A stretch of 64,000 bases of DNA from Nymphaea colorata (GCF_008831285.2 NC_045139.1:22860412-22924411), one strand, 5' to 3'. Shown: positions 12,758 to 25,992, counted from the stretch's first letter. Notes: generated from the sequence alone by a model not told the origin. Made by a program: numbers and translations.

Positions 12758-13450
12758 TTGGTTCCCCCCTGCCTGCGCTCTCGGTTTTGAGCTTCGTTTG
12801 AACCGTTCGATACATTTAATCGAATGGACTACAACAAATACTGGTGTGGCGTTATTTTGACGTCGATGTAAATTGACGCATTTATATATGTAGGAGGTTG
12901 ATTTAGTGGCCATTAGCTTTTGAATAAGGGTGAAAAAATCATTTTCAAAAACATGGTCTTTTTTGTCAGAAAACGAAAACAAACGATCACTTATATGCTA
13001 TTTTTAATACATTTGTGTCATTTGACTGGAGCAAAGCAACTCAGATTCTGAGATTTGAATTTTATAGACAAGTAGTTGTGATCAGCTTCGATCCTTATTT
13101 CCATGATTAAACACCTTACCTCCATATTTTCTAAAACTTTCATGTTGTGATGGAGCTCTCTTGCTTCCCATCCTTTTCCGGAACATGATCATCGCATTCA
13201 ATATATCCTTGCTTAATATCTTGAAGTGAATTTTCTCTTCGACAATAAGATATGCTGGCACATGTGATTTAGCATTTGTAGATTTGCTTTGCTAATAGTG
13301 GACGTAGTCTAGTTTTTCATTCATCCTAATAGACTATCATAGGCTATCAGCCATATACCAATCCATGTACATTGCAGTTACATAATTCTTTTTTAATCAT
13401 GTAGGAGCTGTCATCTCTACTTATATTAGATGATACTCATAAATACGCTT

Positions 13451-16039
13451 ATGCACTCCTTGACTTTTATGTTGTTGAGAGCAACCGTGGTGGGAATTTA
13501 GACCCGGCTAGCGATTTCTATGCCCGAGAATAGATCCCAAGTCCAGGATCAACTCGTGGGAGCCTAAAGTCCAAACTTATGCAAATTATATTTACAAAAT
13601 ATATTCCCACCGGACAGCAACCCCGGCTCAATAATACCTTGGGTAAAAGATACAAGTGTGTTTTCCCAGACCCATGGTTTAAATCCTACTACAACACTAA
13701 GGGGATCAAGGCTTGTATAAACATGAACGATACAAATTTAACTCTCACAACTCACTCAACATTCATGCACAAACTATTCATATAATCCCTAGAACAGCCA
13801 AACCATACCATTTCTCTTTGGTGGTCTAGTTACCCGCAGCCATGTCCTTGGCAAGGTGCCTTGGAGGGACTACCGACAGTAGCAATTGGCCAGAACCTGG
13901 TTTAGAAAATAATTACACCCGTAACCCCGTTCTATAGAATGTTGAGAAGTTACCTAGCCGATGAGAGATCGTCATAAACAACAATAGATCTGAGAGAAAA
14001 CCAGTGGCAAAGCCACTTTCGGATATCTCAGTAAGGAGTGGAACGAAGGCTAGGCCCGCCTGGCCTAGGACGGCATGTGGACTAGTGGAAGCTGGCCGAG
14101 AGAGACAGAGTGTCCCGGCAATGGAAGGGGACGACACTGGGGCTGCCGGCTATGCCTGGTGGATGGAGTGTGGTTGCTGTAGGCCTCAGACGGCCAAGGG
14201 AGACCGCAACGTGATGGAGGAGCGCCCAGATGGAGGCAGAGGCTCGGCCTGCCTGGCCGAGGTCACCTTGGTGCTTGTGACTATGTTCGGTGGAAGGTTG
14301 CAGCAATGGAGGCTGCAAGAAGAGGTTGTCCGATGAAGTGGAGGTGTTGGACTGAGATGCACACGACCAATCCTTGGAGAGGGACCTAACTAATTAGACT
14401 CCAAGGGGACAAGCCAAGCTCGGAACAAGGAGGTGAGCTCGGTATAGGTTTAGGTAGGCTCGGTTTAGGTGAAGCGGTTTAGGTCTAGTTGGAAGTGGTT
14501 CGGTAGTGGAGTGGGCTAGGTCTAGACGTGAGATGAGGTTAATTGCTAAGGGTTGGTTATGGCTTACAGATAGGTGAAGGATTGTGCGAGAGAGAGTGGA
14601 ATTAAGGTTAAGAGAGATGGCTTACTAATGACGAAAAGTGAGTCCTAATGATTCGGACTGTTATGCTAATGGGTTAAACCAAGGGGCATGCGTGAGGGGT
14701 TATGTCACTAATGATAAAGAGTGGCTACTAATGAGGAGAGGGAGGAGTTAACACGAGGTGGAGGCTGATTAGGGCTGGCATGAAGTGGAAAGGGTCGGTT
14801 ACTGAAATTGAATGGGCTAAGGTATGCGAAAGGCTTCCTAGCTACGAGATGTGAAACTTACTTCTTTAATTCTCAATAATGGCAAAGTGGAGTGCGCAAT
14901 GAAGTGAAGGAGGTGCTGGCTCGTGCGTTGGAGACAAAGTGGCAGAGGATGGCTGGGTCGACGCCACGTGGATGATGGACGGTTGAGGTTGAGAGGCGAT
15001 AGGGAGAATTGTAACTCCCAGCGTTAAGTCGAGGAGCTCAAAAGAGAGCTGATGCGTGTAACGCTCGCCGCTCGTTCTTTTTCTTTAAGCGCTTAGGAGG
15101 TGAAATTACTGTTGTGCCCTCGTCAATTGAATTCCAACTTAATATCAAATGATACTAACCAAGGGCATTATTGGAATAAGTGGAATTTGTTTAAACGCCG
15201 ATCGGATTCTGTCGAAGAAGTAGCAACGTTCGTTTTTCTGGCGTCGTGGATAGAATTTAGATCAGAAGCTCGTTCTTTGCCGTGGATGGATGAAATTGCC
15301 TGAAACTTGGCTGAGAGCTTGCTAGGATCTGGGCGTTGGTATTGGACTCAATGAGAGAGTGGAATTGCACCTGGTTTGCTTCAGATTTCTCACGCAAGTT
15401 CCACCCAAATCGCTGGTTCGTTTCTCCTTGCCGTGAACACGATTTTGCTTGTTTTTGGTATTCGGCTAAGGGGAATTCTATCTCCTTTTCAACAGCAACT
15501 TCATGATTGGACTAGAATTGGATTGTTGCTGCCATGGACATGATTTCAAGCTGATCCACAGATCAAATTTGCTGAACTCCGATTGGCCTTCTACCAATGG
15601 AATCCTACGAGTTCTCTCGATTTCTCACCGTGAAAACAGTCCGCAAGAAGAACTGACGTCGATCCTCCTTTCCGGCGATCTCTCTCTGTTTTTGGCAGAG
15701 ATTAAGAGGCTTACTAGGGACGATTTCAGTCTGTCCTTTGTTCTGCTCGAGTGGGGAAGGAGGCGGGAGATTGATCGGCACCTACCTCTTCTCTTGCAGC
15801 CGGAGTCTTCCGCTTGGGTACTAGGCGACTAGAGCCACGAGTTGCTCTCCTCCAAGCCTTCCTGATTTTCTTCTTCAGCCTCTAACTCCTTTCGTGGTTG
15901 AAAGAACTACACTGATAGAAGAATTGCAATTCAGTCGGGGGATGTGTTGCGTACGATGAAGGTGCTCCAAGAGGATTTTCGGTGGCCTCAAGGAACGTCT
16001 TCCAGCCTGTAGTTCTTCAACCAAAGCCATGGGTTGAAG
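13451..16039. other. GC-rich transposon-like block, no intact gene
   Basis: Base composition is much richer in G than the flanks, and open frames occur on both strands without family resemblance. Part of it (about 13570-13650) resembles 26350-26420 in wording (a CAACCCCGGCTCAA-like block followed by TTGGGTAA), which suggests a dispersed element. It may be the non-coding interior of a - strand retroelement whose LTR-like end lies at 16040-16310. No polymerase motif was found. Confidence 0.35.
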
Positions 16040-16310
16040 GTTGGAACTCTGATCACCGCCGGTCACCGGTGAGAGGAAGAGAGAGATGAGAGACAATTTC
16101 ACACTTGAAACTAGATTCTTGATTGCATAATGAAAAACGAACTTACAAAGAGTTTAAATACTAAAACATAGAACCGGATGCCTTGGATCGGGACACTTGC
16201 TGAAATAAAGACTCGACTATAAGCAATTGCATGAAAGGGAAATCGAGACAAGATGTCTCGGAAGTTCAGTGAGTTTGGCTTCTCCCTTGCGGGTTCAGCC
16301 ACATAACCTG
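16040..16310 (-). repeat. Possible LTR end and primer-binding site, - strand
   Basis: Read on the - strand this gives a TATA-like stretch (16153-16161), a TCTCTC-rich leader and then GTGATCAGAGTTCC. That last part resembles a decayed TGGTATCAGAGCTCC primer-binding site. An ATG frame opens just after it (16102, - strand). The layout fits the 3' part of a copia-type LTR and element start. No partner LTR was identified, so this is inference. Confidence 0.35.
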
Positions 16311-18864
16311 CCTAAGTTCGGCCTTAGGCTTGCCACGCGTGGACTGGGTCAGCACTAGACTCAGGGTGCGACTCGCTATAACCGGATCTAGGTCTAGTTC
16401 CCATGCCTGCTCAGCCTTGAATTCTTCAGCCTGCTGCCCGCGCTCCGCTGATGATGCTCCGCCCACACCGCCAGCTGCATCAACTTCAAGTTCTGCGTTA
16501 GCCTCCCTTGGCTCATCTACGCTTTCCATTATGCTGGGCACAAACCTGGCCGAAGGCGCTCAGCTCTCTTGGCTTCGCTCGGCCATGCTGGCCCTGGTTC
16601 TTGGCCTCCCGGTAGGAAGGTCAGCATCAAACCGCTACCTCCTACCTTATCTTTCCTGGTCTTTATACCATTTTGTTCAAATAATCTTCAATCTGTTGAT
16701 TATCAACAATGCGTTTAGGTAAGCAACACTTTGTGTACATACATAATTTTCTCATTTCATGCGTGTAGCTTGGGGGAGATTACAGTTTAACTGACCACAG
16801 TTTGAACCGTTTTACGGATGGATATCGGACCAGGTTCGGAGACGGTTCCTAGAGATTATGAATTGGACAAGTTGAGGCCATGAGTTATTCCTGTTTACAA
16901 ATGAGAGCATGAAGTCTTAGCAGAATTCAGTTGTCAAACTCATCTTGAAAAGGATAAGGCCCATATTTAGTTGTCAGACCATGCTATTTGCTATGAGGAT
17001 ATTGACCAGTTAAAGGCATCAATTGAAGCTGGTTGGCTAAGCGCGTCATTATCAATTTTGAAAGTAGTTGCCAGTTGCTCTATTATATACGTACCTGTTT
17101 TTTTTTTTTTTTTTTTTACAGATTTGTTGGATAAGCCTTTTAAATCAAATATAATGGCTTGGGATAATGGCTCTAATGCCAGTGGCAGGTCTTTGAAGGA
17201 ATTTGTGATGTGGTTATCCAGTAATTGTAAATTCGACGGTATATATTGATTACAACCGTGCACATTAAGAAGAGCCTCAATTTTTCTTTTTCCCATTATT
17301 TTGGGTTTACGTTTCTTTGTTTTATTATTATTCTTTTGCATTTGAGTTATTTTATTGCATGTTCACTGTTTTTATTACATGAATTGATTAATTGTATGAA
17401 TTCTTATTGAAGATCATGCATGTCAGTGGTTTTAATGTCATATTATAATTAATGTTCTTGTCAATATCGTTATTTCAATTAATTATTTTAGTTTATTACT
17501 GGAGGTTAGAAAACTCGCTAAGATTATGTAAACATAGAGTCTCTATCGTTTTTTTTAGGGAAAACTTACAAAAACACTGCTCAAGAAATGATTAAAAACA
17601 TATGCCCACCGAACCTTTGGAGGCTAACAAATGGGTATCCAACATGTCTCTCTAATTCTCAAACCACGGACGGCTTCATGTTAGCTGAGGGAGAGAGAGA
17701 GAGAGCTCTCAAATCAAAGAAACTTAAAACGAGAGAGAAAAACCAATCCTCACCAATGGAGAGGTGGTGGTCTCTTGCTGCCATAGTCAATGTTCAGACC
17801 GAGGCCCTTGCAATAGTGGAGAGAGAGTGCGGATGCCGGTAGTGCAATCCGTTGCATAGGAGAGCTCGGCTGCCAGTCTAAGATGTCTGACATGACTCTA
17901 CTGCATCGAGAAGAGCTAGCTACAATTATACTGATATCTAAGATACTCGGCAGATGAGAGACGCTGAGGGGAGCATATGTGGTCTTCTTCAAGCAAGCTA
18001 GATGCACGTGGGGATGATCCCGAGGACAGACTGAATGTTGGCAGACAAAGGATTGAGTAGAACACCAGAATCTTAATTGGAAAAGAGAATCAATTCTTCA
18101 TTCCACATGCCACCATAGCTCAAATAAACATAATACATGGGGTTTTATAAGAAGCCATAATAAATTCAAATTTCTAAACGAGAAGGAAACAAAATGAAAA
18201 ACAGTATCCAAATTTAAGTGAAGTCTTACATGCAAGATTGACGGTTTGCGAGTCATTCCTTTCCATGTTGACAAGTTAAGGTTCTTCCTATGTGCACATT
18301 TCATGCTGGTCGATTGCATCTCATTCCCCACTCTTACTTTTTTGCCAATTTATTTTCTTTTAGCCTTTAGATAGCACAAATTCAATTAAAGTTTTTGTAC
18401 CCCACTTTAAATGAAAGGCAATTGGGTGGTGCCTGTGATGGAGTTTCTTGCCTAACATAATGCCTTCACTTGAAAAATCAAAAGTTCCAACTTGCATAGC
18501 CACTCTTCTTGATGAAATCCAAATGATAATTAAGCCATTCATTTTCAATGCTTTCCTTTGCTGGTTAGTGGGCTGGATGGACTTTTAACTACAGTCCACC
18601 ATCTTTGACTCGTCCAAGTGAACTCTACTTTTGTCGTGCATAAAATGATCCCCCACTCAACCTCCAACCCATATCCACTTGTAATCCATTTTGACTTCGA
18701 TCGATTTCACTTAAATCAAATGGATTTGGATATTCACACTTGCGAACGAGTCATGGATACAAGAATTGCAGAGTACATGAAGGCTTGCACCTTAAAGATT
18801 TTAGGCTTCCACCAACTGTCCTGGACATGGGCTAGCCAAGTGCATGTAGACAGGTGGAGGCCTA
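16311..18864. other. Unassigned stretch with possible exon relic
   Basis: A - strand frame at 16266-16541 is rich in Ala and Glu and resembles in composition the frame at 29569-30096. At 17120-17231 (+) an acceptor-like TTTTTACAG precedes an open segment ending at a GT, which reads like an exon. I recognise no protein in it. Otherwise I see nothing. Confidence 0.3.
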
Positions 18865-19086
18865 GGTTGGTTGTTGTTAGACTATTTGTGTATCTTTGTA
18901 ACTCACAATGGATTGTATTACTACATTTGTAGTAGTAAGCTTAGTCTTGGGGTAACTTAAGTTCTTTGTTGATGCTTATTATTATTACCAAGTTTGGTGG
19001 TGGTTAGATTATTGGTGTATCTTTGCAACCCACAGTATGTTGTGTTACTACAATGTGGTAGTAAGCTTAGCCTTGGTGTGGCTTAA
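18865..19086. repeat. Imperfect tandem duplication, two units of about 96 bp
   Basis: Units at 18865-18960 and 18991-19086 share TGTATCTTTG, then a TTACTACA block and TAGTAAGCTTAG, in the same order and spacing. They look about 80 percent alike by eye. The spacer is about 30 bp. Confidence 0.8.
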
Positions 19087-19536
19087 AGTTTCAGCTTACA
19101 ATCAATGATCTTGAGCTGCATACTAGTTTTTGTTTGATATAATTGTATATCTATTTTGTCGAACTGCGCTCTACTTATTGTTGGATATTTTCATATTTAG
19201 AGCAACCTTACCATTTTTCTCTATTATCTCTATAGGTACTTCTTGATTGAATATTGGCTTTTAGACGTACTCCCTTAGTTTTACGACGTACTCTACGCAT
19301 TGAGTCGAGTGTGGAGATTTTTGTGACTTTATTTTCATGAAGTAGATGTAGCCTTTTGTTTAGGCTCTTTATGGGTCCTTGTGACTCGTTAAATCTATTT
19401 CTGCTTTGGTCATTACTTAAGATTTTATTTGACTTTAAAATTTGATATTCATTGTCTAATATATCTATATTGTCATACTCTTATATTTGACACAAAAATG
19501 TGTCAAAAACTTAGGTTGTGAAAACTTTGAGGTGGT

Positions 19537-20110
19537 ATGCATCACTATGGCTCTCTCTCTCTTTCTCTCTTTCGTGGGGCTCGTGTTCACCTTTTTACCT
19601 CTTGTCCTTTTTTCTATAGTGTTCTTGTCACTGCATGGTCTTTTTTTGCTAATAGCCTTCTAGACTCGCCCTCGATTCGTCTTCTTTTTCTCTTTTGTCC
19701 TTCCCCCCACCTATTCTATTCCTGGGGATGTGTCTGGAGGTTGTGGCTCATATCTTCTTGGTGGCGCATTTGGGAGGAGCGCAACAACAGAGTTTTCAAG
19801 GACACCTTTTCATCGTCGGATTCTGTGGCTCGCTTTCTGTAGGGGGATGTCCATTTTGCTATTCGGTTACGGCGTTGTCCTTCGTTTGCTGCTGGGTGAC
19901 TGTACCGCTCCGTCTATCCATTCTCTCCCAACCCCTTTTATTTGGTTTTATTGTGTTGTTGTCTTGTATATTGTGTTCTTTTTATTTTTGTTTTGTGGTT
20001 TGTTCTTGTATCTAGGGCACTTTTGGTCTCTAAATTTTGTTATGCACTCCCATTTTATCGGCTCTCTCACTCTTTCACTCTCTCTCTTGTTAGAGTTTTT
20101 TTGGCCCCGC
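19537..20110 (+). mobile_element. LINE (non-LTR retrotransposon) 3'-tail fragment
   Basis: The frame at about 19735-19842 reads WRIWEERNNRVFKD with upstream Trp residues. This is the pattern found after the zf-RVT domain at the C-terminus of plant L1-type LINE ORF2. The following T-rich sequence lacks coding sense and may be the 3' UTR. No RT or endonuclease domain is present nearby, so this is a 5'-truncated relic, as is usual for LINEs. I did not find the target-site duplication. Confidence 0.5.
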
Positions 20111-22200
20111 TGAATATTGTTGTCGCTTGTCTACCCTGCATTCCTTGGGGTTTGATGTTGGGTTTTGCTACCACTGAGGTTTGTCATCGCCACCATGATT
20201 GGTTATGTTCCGCTAACATCATCATTGAGATTGGCCGCCATTGTTATTTTGTTGTTGGGGTTTAGGCCATTGGGGTCTTGTTGGGTTTTACCATGTCAGT
20301 TTGCCGTCACAATTTTGTTGATGGGGTTTGTTGCTGCCATTCAACTGATGGGGCTTGTCATTGTGCTTCTACTATTGCCACTGTTTGCCGCTAGAGTTTG
20401 CTAATTTGCCGCTATTGTTGTTAGGCTTGTCGTTGCTATTTTGCTATTGAGGTTCTGCCATTTGCTTCAGTTGCCTTGTTTTATTACTCATAATTTCAGC
20501 TTCCTTAATTGTTCTTCTTTTGATTTGTCCTCCATCTTGTCTCCCAACGATACCGACTATTGTTGACATAGTGTGACCCATACCTAGGATTCCTAGTTGC
20601 TCTCATTTTTAACTAGAAATATGTACAGTGTGTTCTTCGGACAGACCTCCGAGAAAATGTCCCAAATATAAAGAGATTCCCAACCACTAACTAAGGCTCA
20701 CAATAGCGCATGTTCTTTAAATGTGTGTGTTCACGGATCACTCAAACCATACGAGATGAGAGGAGAAAGAGATTGAAGGGAAAACGTAACCTTGGACATT
20801 GGGTCCATGGCCATCACGGTTGAACAAAAGGCCTTAAGCTTGGTGATTAGGAACCCAGTCTAAAGGTAATCCCTGGTACGTATTCCCAAACTAGGTCACA
20901 TTTACCTTAGTTTCTTTGGGTAGGGGTCCCCCCTGGACCCGCTAGTCTTTCATGGGAAGGGCTGAGCTAGGTTGGATAGGCCGTCTTGGGCTAGGCTTAA
21001 CCAAAGGCCGTGTGCTGCATGGAAGGGTCCTTCGGGAAGCAGGCTGCAAAGCACAAAGGCATAGGAGGCCTCTCGGCATTCCGGCTAGGGGTCTACTCCT
21101 AGCCGGCGTCAGGTTGGTGGTGGGTTAGGCATGGTCGAGAGGCGACCGCAGGTTGAGGGTGGTTCAGCCAAGCAAGTTCTACCGTAGTTGGGCTTCAGCT
21201 GGGTGCTGGCCGGCATAGGCTAGGTCTGACCTGGACAAGGTGGCCAAGCAGTGCTTTGCTGAGTTGACCTGAGCACAGGTTGGTCACGTGGTCGAGCTGG
21301 GTAGGTCGAGTTGGCGGGGTTAGCTAAGCGGACCGTGGTGTTGGTTTGGTAGGGTCCAGGCCATGCAGCTAAGCCTCCTGCTGGCCAGGGCTAGGTGTGG
21401 TCAGGTAGTCTCGACTGAGCCTGAGTCGACAGTTGGGCCTCCTGCTGGGTCTAGTGGCTTGCACTTGCACGTAATAACGCATGGTGGTGGCAGCTGCAGC
21501 TGCTGAAGTTGTGGCCACTAGTCACCAGCAACTTGGGTTGCCCAAAGTGGCAGTAGCGGTCGGGATGATGGTGAGCTGTCCTGCAGGATCCAGATCTATC
21601 TTGCAGGATCCAATATGGACGTGGTTTTGGTGGCTACTCTTGTGACGATTTATAGGGTCCACTCTAATTTTAAAGAGTGTCAAACTATCAGCCGAAAAAG
21701 TCTTTAAGTGCTAGGGCTGAGGGAAAGAAATGAGGGGGCAATGAACTAGTTACGGTTGGTCGGGGATACGTTTACAAGCAGCTGACAGAATGGTTCGCCA
21801 GCCGAAGAAGTGGTCATGTTGCCTTTGGTTAAAGGAGCCACGTTAGCATCTGGGACTGCTCGTGGTTGTGGGCTGAGCTCTTGACTGTCGGCACATGTGG
21901 GCATGGCAAATGACCTTAGCCATCGGCAAAAATTAGCTTTAGCTACGGCAAATGAATATGTCAACGACCTCTTTAGTTTTGGGAAAAGGAAAATAATGCC
22001 AAGACGTTAATGGCCATCGACATAAACTACTCTTTTTGTCGACTGTTTCGTCTGCTAGCAAGTAAAGTTATTTTTTCTCATAGAAAATCCCATCGGCATT
22101 AATTTTTATGCCCGATGTGTAGAACTGTAGCTATTGATCTACCCTTACCCACAATCCATATCATCGGGAAATGATTTCCACTATCCCTACAACAATAGCC
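20111..22200. other. GC-rich transposon-like block with CACTA-like motifs
   Basis: No gene recognised. From about 20940 to 21600 the sequence is a run of GGCTAGG, GGTTGG and GGCC words unlike the AT-rich flanks. From 21750 to 22120 short words such as GCCATCGGCAAA (about 21918) and CATCGGCAT with ATGCCCGATG (22091-22116, near-inverted) recur. This resembles the subterminal repeats of CACTA (En/Spm) elements. No transposase or clear CACTA terminus was found. Confidence 0.3.
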
Positions 22201-22752
22201 ATTAGTATTATCAATTGTTGAAGTTGTTGGGATTTATAAATTTTTCCATCCGAGTTGGGATGGAGAATTTGTATGGGATGTATGGGATCTCAAAGCACAT
22301 TGTCCCATTTAATGCGTTAGGTAGCCATGATTATATATATATATATATTAAGCTCCTGATTGCACATGTCCGCAATTCCATGTATATCATGAGTGGCTTC
22401 AATTCTGTCCGTTAAACAGTAACTTTGCCACTTTCACTCCCATTCAGACACCCCAACCTTCCTGTCTCCTCACACCTTGCCTCCATCTCTTCTCCAATGC
22501 TGATGTCTCTCTCTCTCAAAAGGGGTGGAGCTGCATTTGCATGCAGCCTTTTTTTCTACCATTCGGTGAGGCTTCCCTCACTGAAACAAGATTATTCTCT
22601 TTTTGAAACAAGGGGCTGCTTCGACAACTACTTTTTGATAAAAAAAAAGGATCTGTCAAAGCAGTTCCTCCCTGAAATCAAACAAAGGGGCAGTTTTAGC
22701 TGCTAGAGAAGCCAATTTAACCAAGCAATGCATCTTCCATGGATCCGATGTG
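22201..22752. other. Unassigned stretch
   Basis: Nothing recognisable. A short AT repeat lies near 22335 and a CT-rich stretch near 22430-22515. Confidence 0.4.
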
Positions 22753-22753
22753 A

Positions 22754-22823
<70 letters not shown>
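22753..22823. repeat. (TG)n(AG)n compound microsatellite
   Basis: About nine GT units are followed by about 25 GA units. Repeat-encoded peptides in both strands here are artefacts. Confidence 0.97.
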
Positions 22824-22826
<3 letters not shown>

Positions 22827-22974
22827 TACCAAGGGAACTATGCCGTTTGGGTGGTTACCTGGCAGGGAGTGGATACTGTTAGTGGAGCCATGGAGGTCAC
22901 TCGATGGTAGAGATGCTACTCTTCTATAGGGAGATGGGAAAGGGGAGAGAGGAGAGCAAACGGGGAAGAGGGCG

Positions 22975-23045
22975 TCGAGTACTCGAGCCTCCATCCGCCG
23001 GTGCGTCACGTCCTTTTTCCCCTTTGATGCCCATTTGTTGCTTTT
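22975..23045 (+). repeat. Inverted-repeat copy A of a gene-like fragment
   Basis: GAGCCTCCATCCGCCGGTGC and the following CCTTTTTCCCCTTTGATGCC match, in opposite orientation, 25927-25992. Read as protein it gives EPPSAGASRPFSPLMP, against EPPSTGASIPFSLFMP in the other copy. The two copies therefore may derive from one coding exon or one dispersed element. Confidence 0.7.
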
Positions 23046-25926
23046 CTTATGTCTTTCTCAAATCATTTCTGAATGTGTATGTGTGCATTGCTTATGTCTT
23101 TCTCAATTATTTCTACTTGTTTAATATCACTTGTTCGATGAAACGCAATTCAACACCTTTCTCTCCTGCACTAATGGTGAGATGTCATAGTGGTGCACTA
23201 TAAGTGTTTGTCATACGCCTCAAGAGAAATTAAGGAAAAAGAAGATAGGTTGAACTAGCTCAAGCAACGCATGATTATGGCTGTAGAAGGCAGCAGTTGG
23301 TTCGTCTCCCAGCTCGAGGGGAAAGGCCTGGCAGAAAAGCATGTTATACATTGTGCCACACTTTCACACAATCATTAATGGATAATGCTGTTATAGAAAG
23401 TTCGGTAGCATATGTGTTATAGCAACAAGAAAATGTGCAATAGGACTTTATTTATTTAATAATATATTGATGGCTATGACTTGCCTTTAGCTGATTTAGG
23501 ATCTTGAACTTGGCCTCATCTTAGCATGCTATAGGATGCCATCATTCGCAACCAACATTTTTTCATTTTCAAAGCTAAAGTTTATACATGTTTCTTTTTT
23601 CTCATCTTTTCCCCATCCAAGCAAGAAAGGATTGGTTTTAATGTGGATTTTCGTTGGTGTAGTTGTTCTTTAACTGTATTATTATTCATTTTGTGTTTCA
23701 GAGTATTTTAGCACAATCTTTAGCTTGAATTGTCTAGTTATTGGTGTGTTCTTAAATGCAGTTTAGGTATAGTTGAACTTGAGTGACTCCCAACTTTGCA
23801 GAAGCAACATCAGCTTGTTCTAGAAAACACCGATGGCACTGTTGTAGATATATGCACGTGTCTGGCTACAATCAATAGTGATGTGGCTGTAAACTGTGCA
23901 CGTGTTTGGCCAAAACGTTATTGTTATTATTCGTCTCTGATGCACATAGATACATTAATCTTGCCAAAAAATTATGCTTCGTTTGTGATGCACACAGGTA
24001 CATCCCCCATCATGCTTAATGTGGATTTGAGCTTTTATGGAAGCTCAGATTTGTATAGAGTGATGCTTGCTCGTGGATTAAACTGCTGGGGAATGTGCCT
24101 TTCTGCCATGCTTCCCCTTTGTCACAATGAGCTTTAGAAGCAAACTGGTCAAGCAATGAGCTTCTGGAGGGAAGCAGTAGATTGTAGGGTGAGGGAATGG
24201 AAGAGGATGAAAAGAATGGGAGCATGAACAGCATCAATTGAACAGTGGGGATTGTAGGGAACGTGGTATGTTGTTGATGGATGAAAAACGTACAAGTGCT
24301 TACATTTTTTTAGGGTGACTATAGGTATTTGATTTTCCCTCTAGTTGGTCTTAAGGAATGCGTTATACATATAAAAACTCAAAAGAAACTTTGTCAGTGT
24401 TGTAAGAAATAACAGTTTCAATCTTATGCCTTCCATTATATAGGTAAACTCAAAGGGAAATGATCGATTGTAGGCTATGATCGATTGCGTTGCCACTGAG
24501 AAAAACGACAATGTATAGAAAGTTCATGATACTCATAAAAGGTTGTATATGTAGGCTATGATCGATTGTATGGTGCCCCTCGTAAAAGGCTGTAAGTGTA
24601 GACAATATGATTGAAGTCATCTGAAAATTTACAAAAAAGTACACAGTATACGATAGCACAACCACTAATATTTTACATTCATGTGTATAATATTATTAGT
24701 GTTCAGGAAACCTATGTCTTCAATCAAATCTTCATAACTTCCCCACCCATATTTGGCTTCATCTTCATGTACTCGATCACACAAAGCTCTTTGTGCATGG
24801 TTTAGAAGAGCCAGCCATTACACCTATCAACACGAAGGTAATAAATTATGGTAAGATGCAGCGCAGCAGCAATAAGCTGCAAATTTCATCTAAATACCCA
24901 TAAAATTTCTTTTTAAAAATGTATGTTTGGAATAAATGGTATTGATGTGTTGGAGAATCCCTCCTATGCTAGAGCCTATAATATTGATCGTGAATCAACG
25001 ATTCTTACAAAAGTAACCTCAATGACGGTGGAAATCAGGTGTACTAACCACCGTTAGGAGTAGAGTAACCATTGAACTACATATGAATTAGGACAATTCA
25101 TTCTCCATGCATTAACACAAAGTTCGAAGGTTGAGTTGCATGTCCTCAGCATGGTGATCAATTTATTGACCTACAACTTGTGCTGATTAAGTGTGTACAA
25201 ACTGTCATGTCATATAGAGATTTCCTCGTCAAATGTAAATAAAAATAGTTTGGGTATTCATTAGCAACTAGTGGAGCAAAGATTCAAATATTTTCAATCC
25301 AAGTTTATGGAAGTGTGAACATGCTAATCTGGTTTCTGATTAAAGGACTTCATAAAAGTTGCTATAGGGAATACCACTCATGTTGTCGATTTCTTGTGTT
25401 ACTTTCATTATCTCTAACCACAAGCCAATCTTTGAAGTAACTTGTTAAGCAGGTGCATTCTCACTTGGGCCAGTGTTATGCTGTTGACTCTATCATGAAC
25501 TTGGGATGAAATGCACAAATATATTTTTTCATCATCTGAACTGAGCCACAGAATTTGACATCCTAAAGACCTGAAATGCTCATGAATTTCTTCAAAAATT
25601 CTCATGAATTTTCCAAATCGTACCAGTGAACTCATGAAGTAGAGATAGTTTCTTCTACCCAGACCTAGTTACGAAGGCATAATGCAATGATGCTGTGATA
25701 ATCTCTTGCAACTTTTCTTGGCTGTAGTTTCTTGTAGCAGTCATGATAAACTAATCAGTTTGTTGCACAAGTCTCGGACACAAGCTTTTCTGTTATGAAA
25801 TTTATTATGGCAAAGTTCAAATGAGTTCTTTCACCTAATCACGCATATTCAGAACTTATTGAAACAAGGTAAGAGATGAGAGAAAATCATATCGACAGAG
25901 AGACTATCGCAAATACTTCTCAAGCA
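23046..25926. other. Unassigned AT-rich stretch between the inverted copies
   Basis: A 113-residue frame at 23796-24137 (+) follows a TTTGCAG that could be a splice acceptor, but I do not recognise it. Short repeats of a TAGGCTATGATCGATTG word occur at 24472 and 24553. No other feature seen. Confidence 0.35.
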
Positions 25927-25992
25927 AAAAATGGCATGAAAAGGGAAAAAGGGATTGATGCACCGGTGGATGGAGGCTCGATGCTTCTGAGG
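25927..25992 (-). repeat. Inverted-repeat copy B of a gene-like fragment
   Basis: It matches 22975-23045 on the opposite strand. Here it is the end of a longer - strand frame (25920-26291, 123 codons). The stretch RRLVELLWVESQLLDDIADY just before it looks protein-like. I cannot assign a family. Confidence 0.65.

Larger units (their letters stand above)
9701..13450. other. Unassigned non-coding stretch
   Basis: I find no recognisable gene. A 67-residue frame at 10468-10668 (+) is Cys-rich at its start and then hydrophobic, and could be an exon or gene relic, but I do not recognise it. The stretch holds CA/TA and GA microsatellites, a 29-bp tandem duplication and a G-rich tract, listed separately. 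Confidence 0.4.

Noticed and set aside
22656-23009. 117-codon - strand frame with a Ser-Leu repeat
   Set aside because: Its middle is the translated TG/AG microsatellite.
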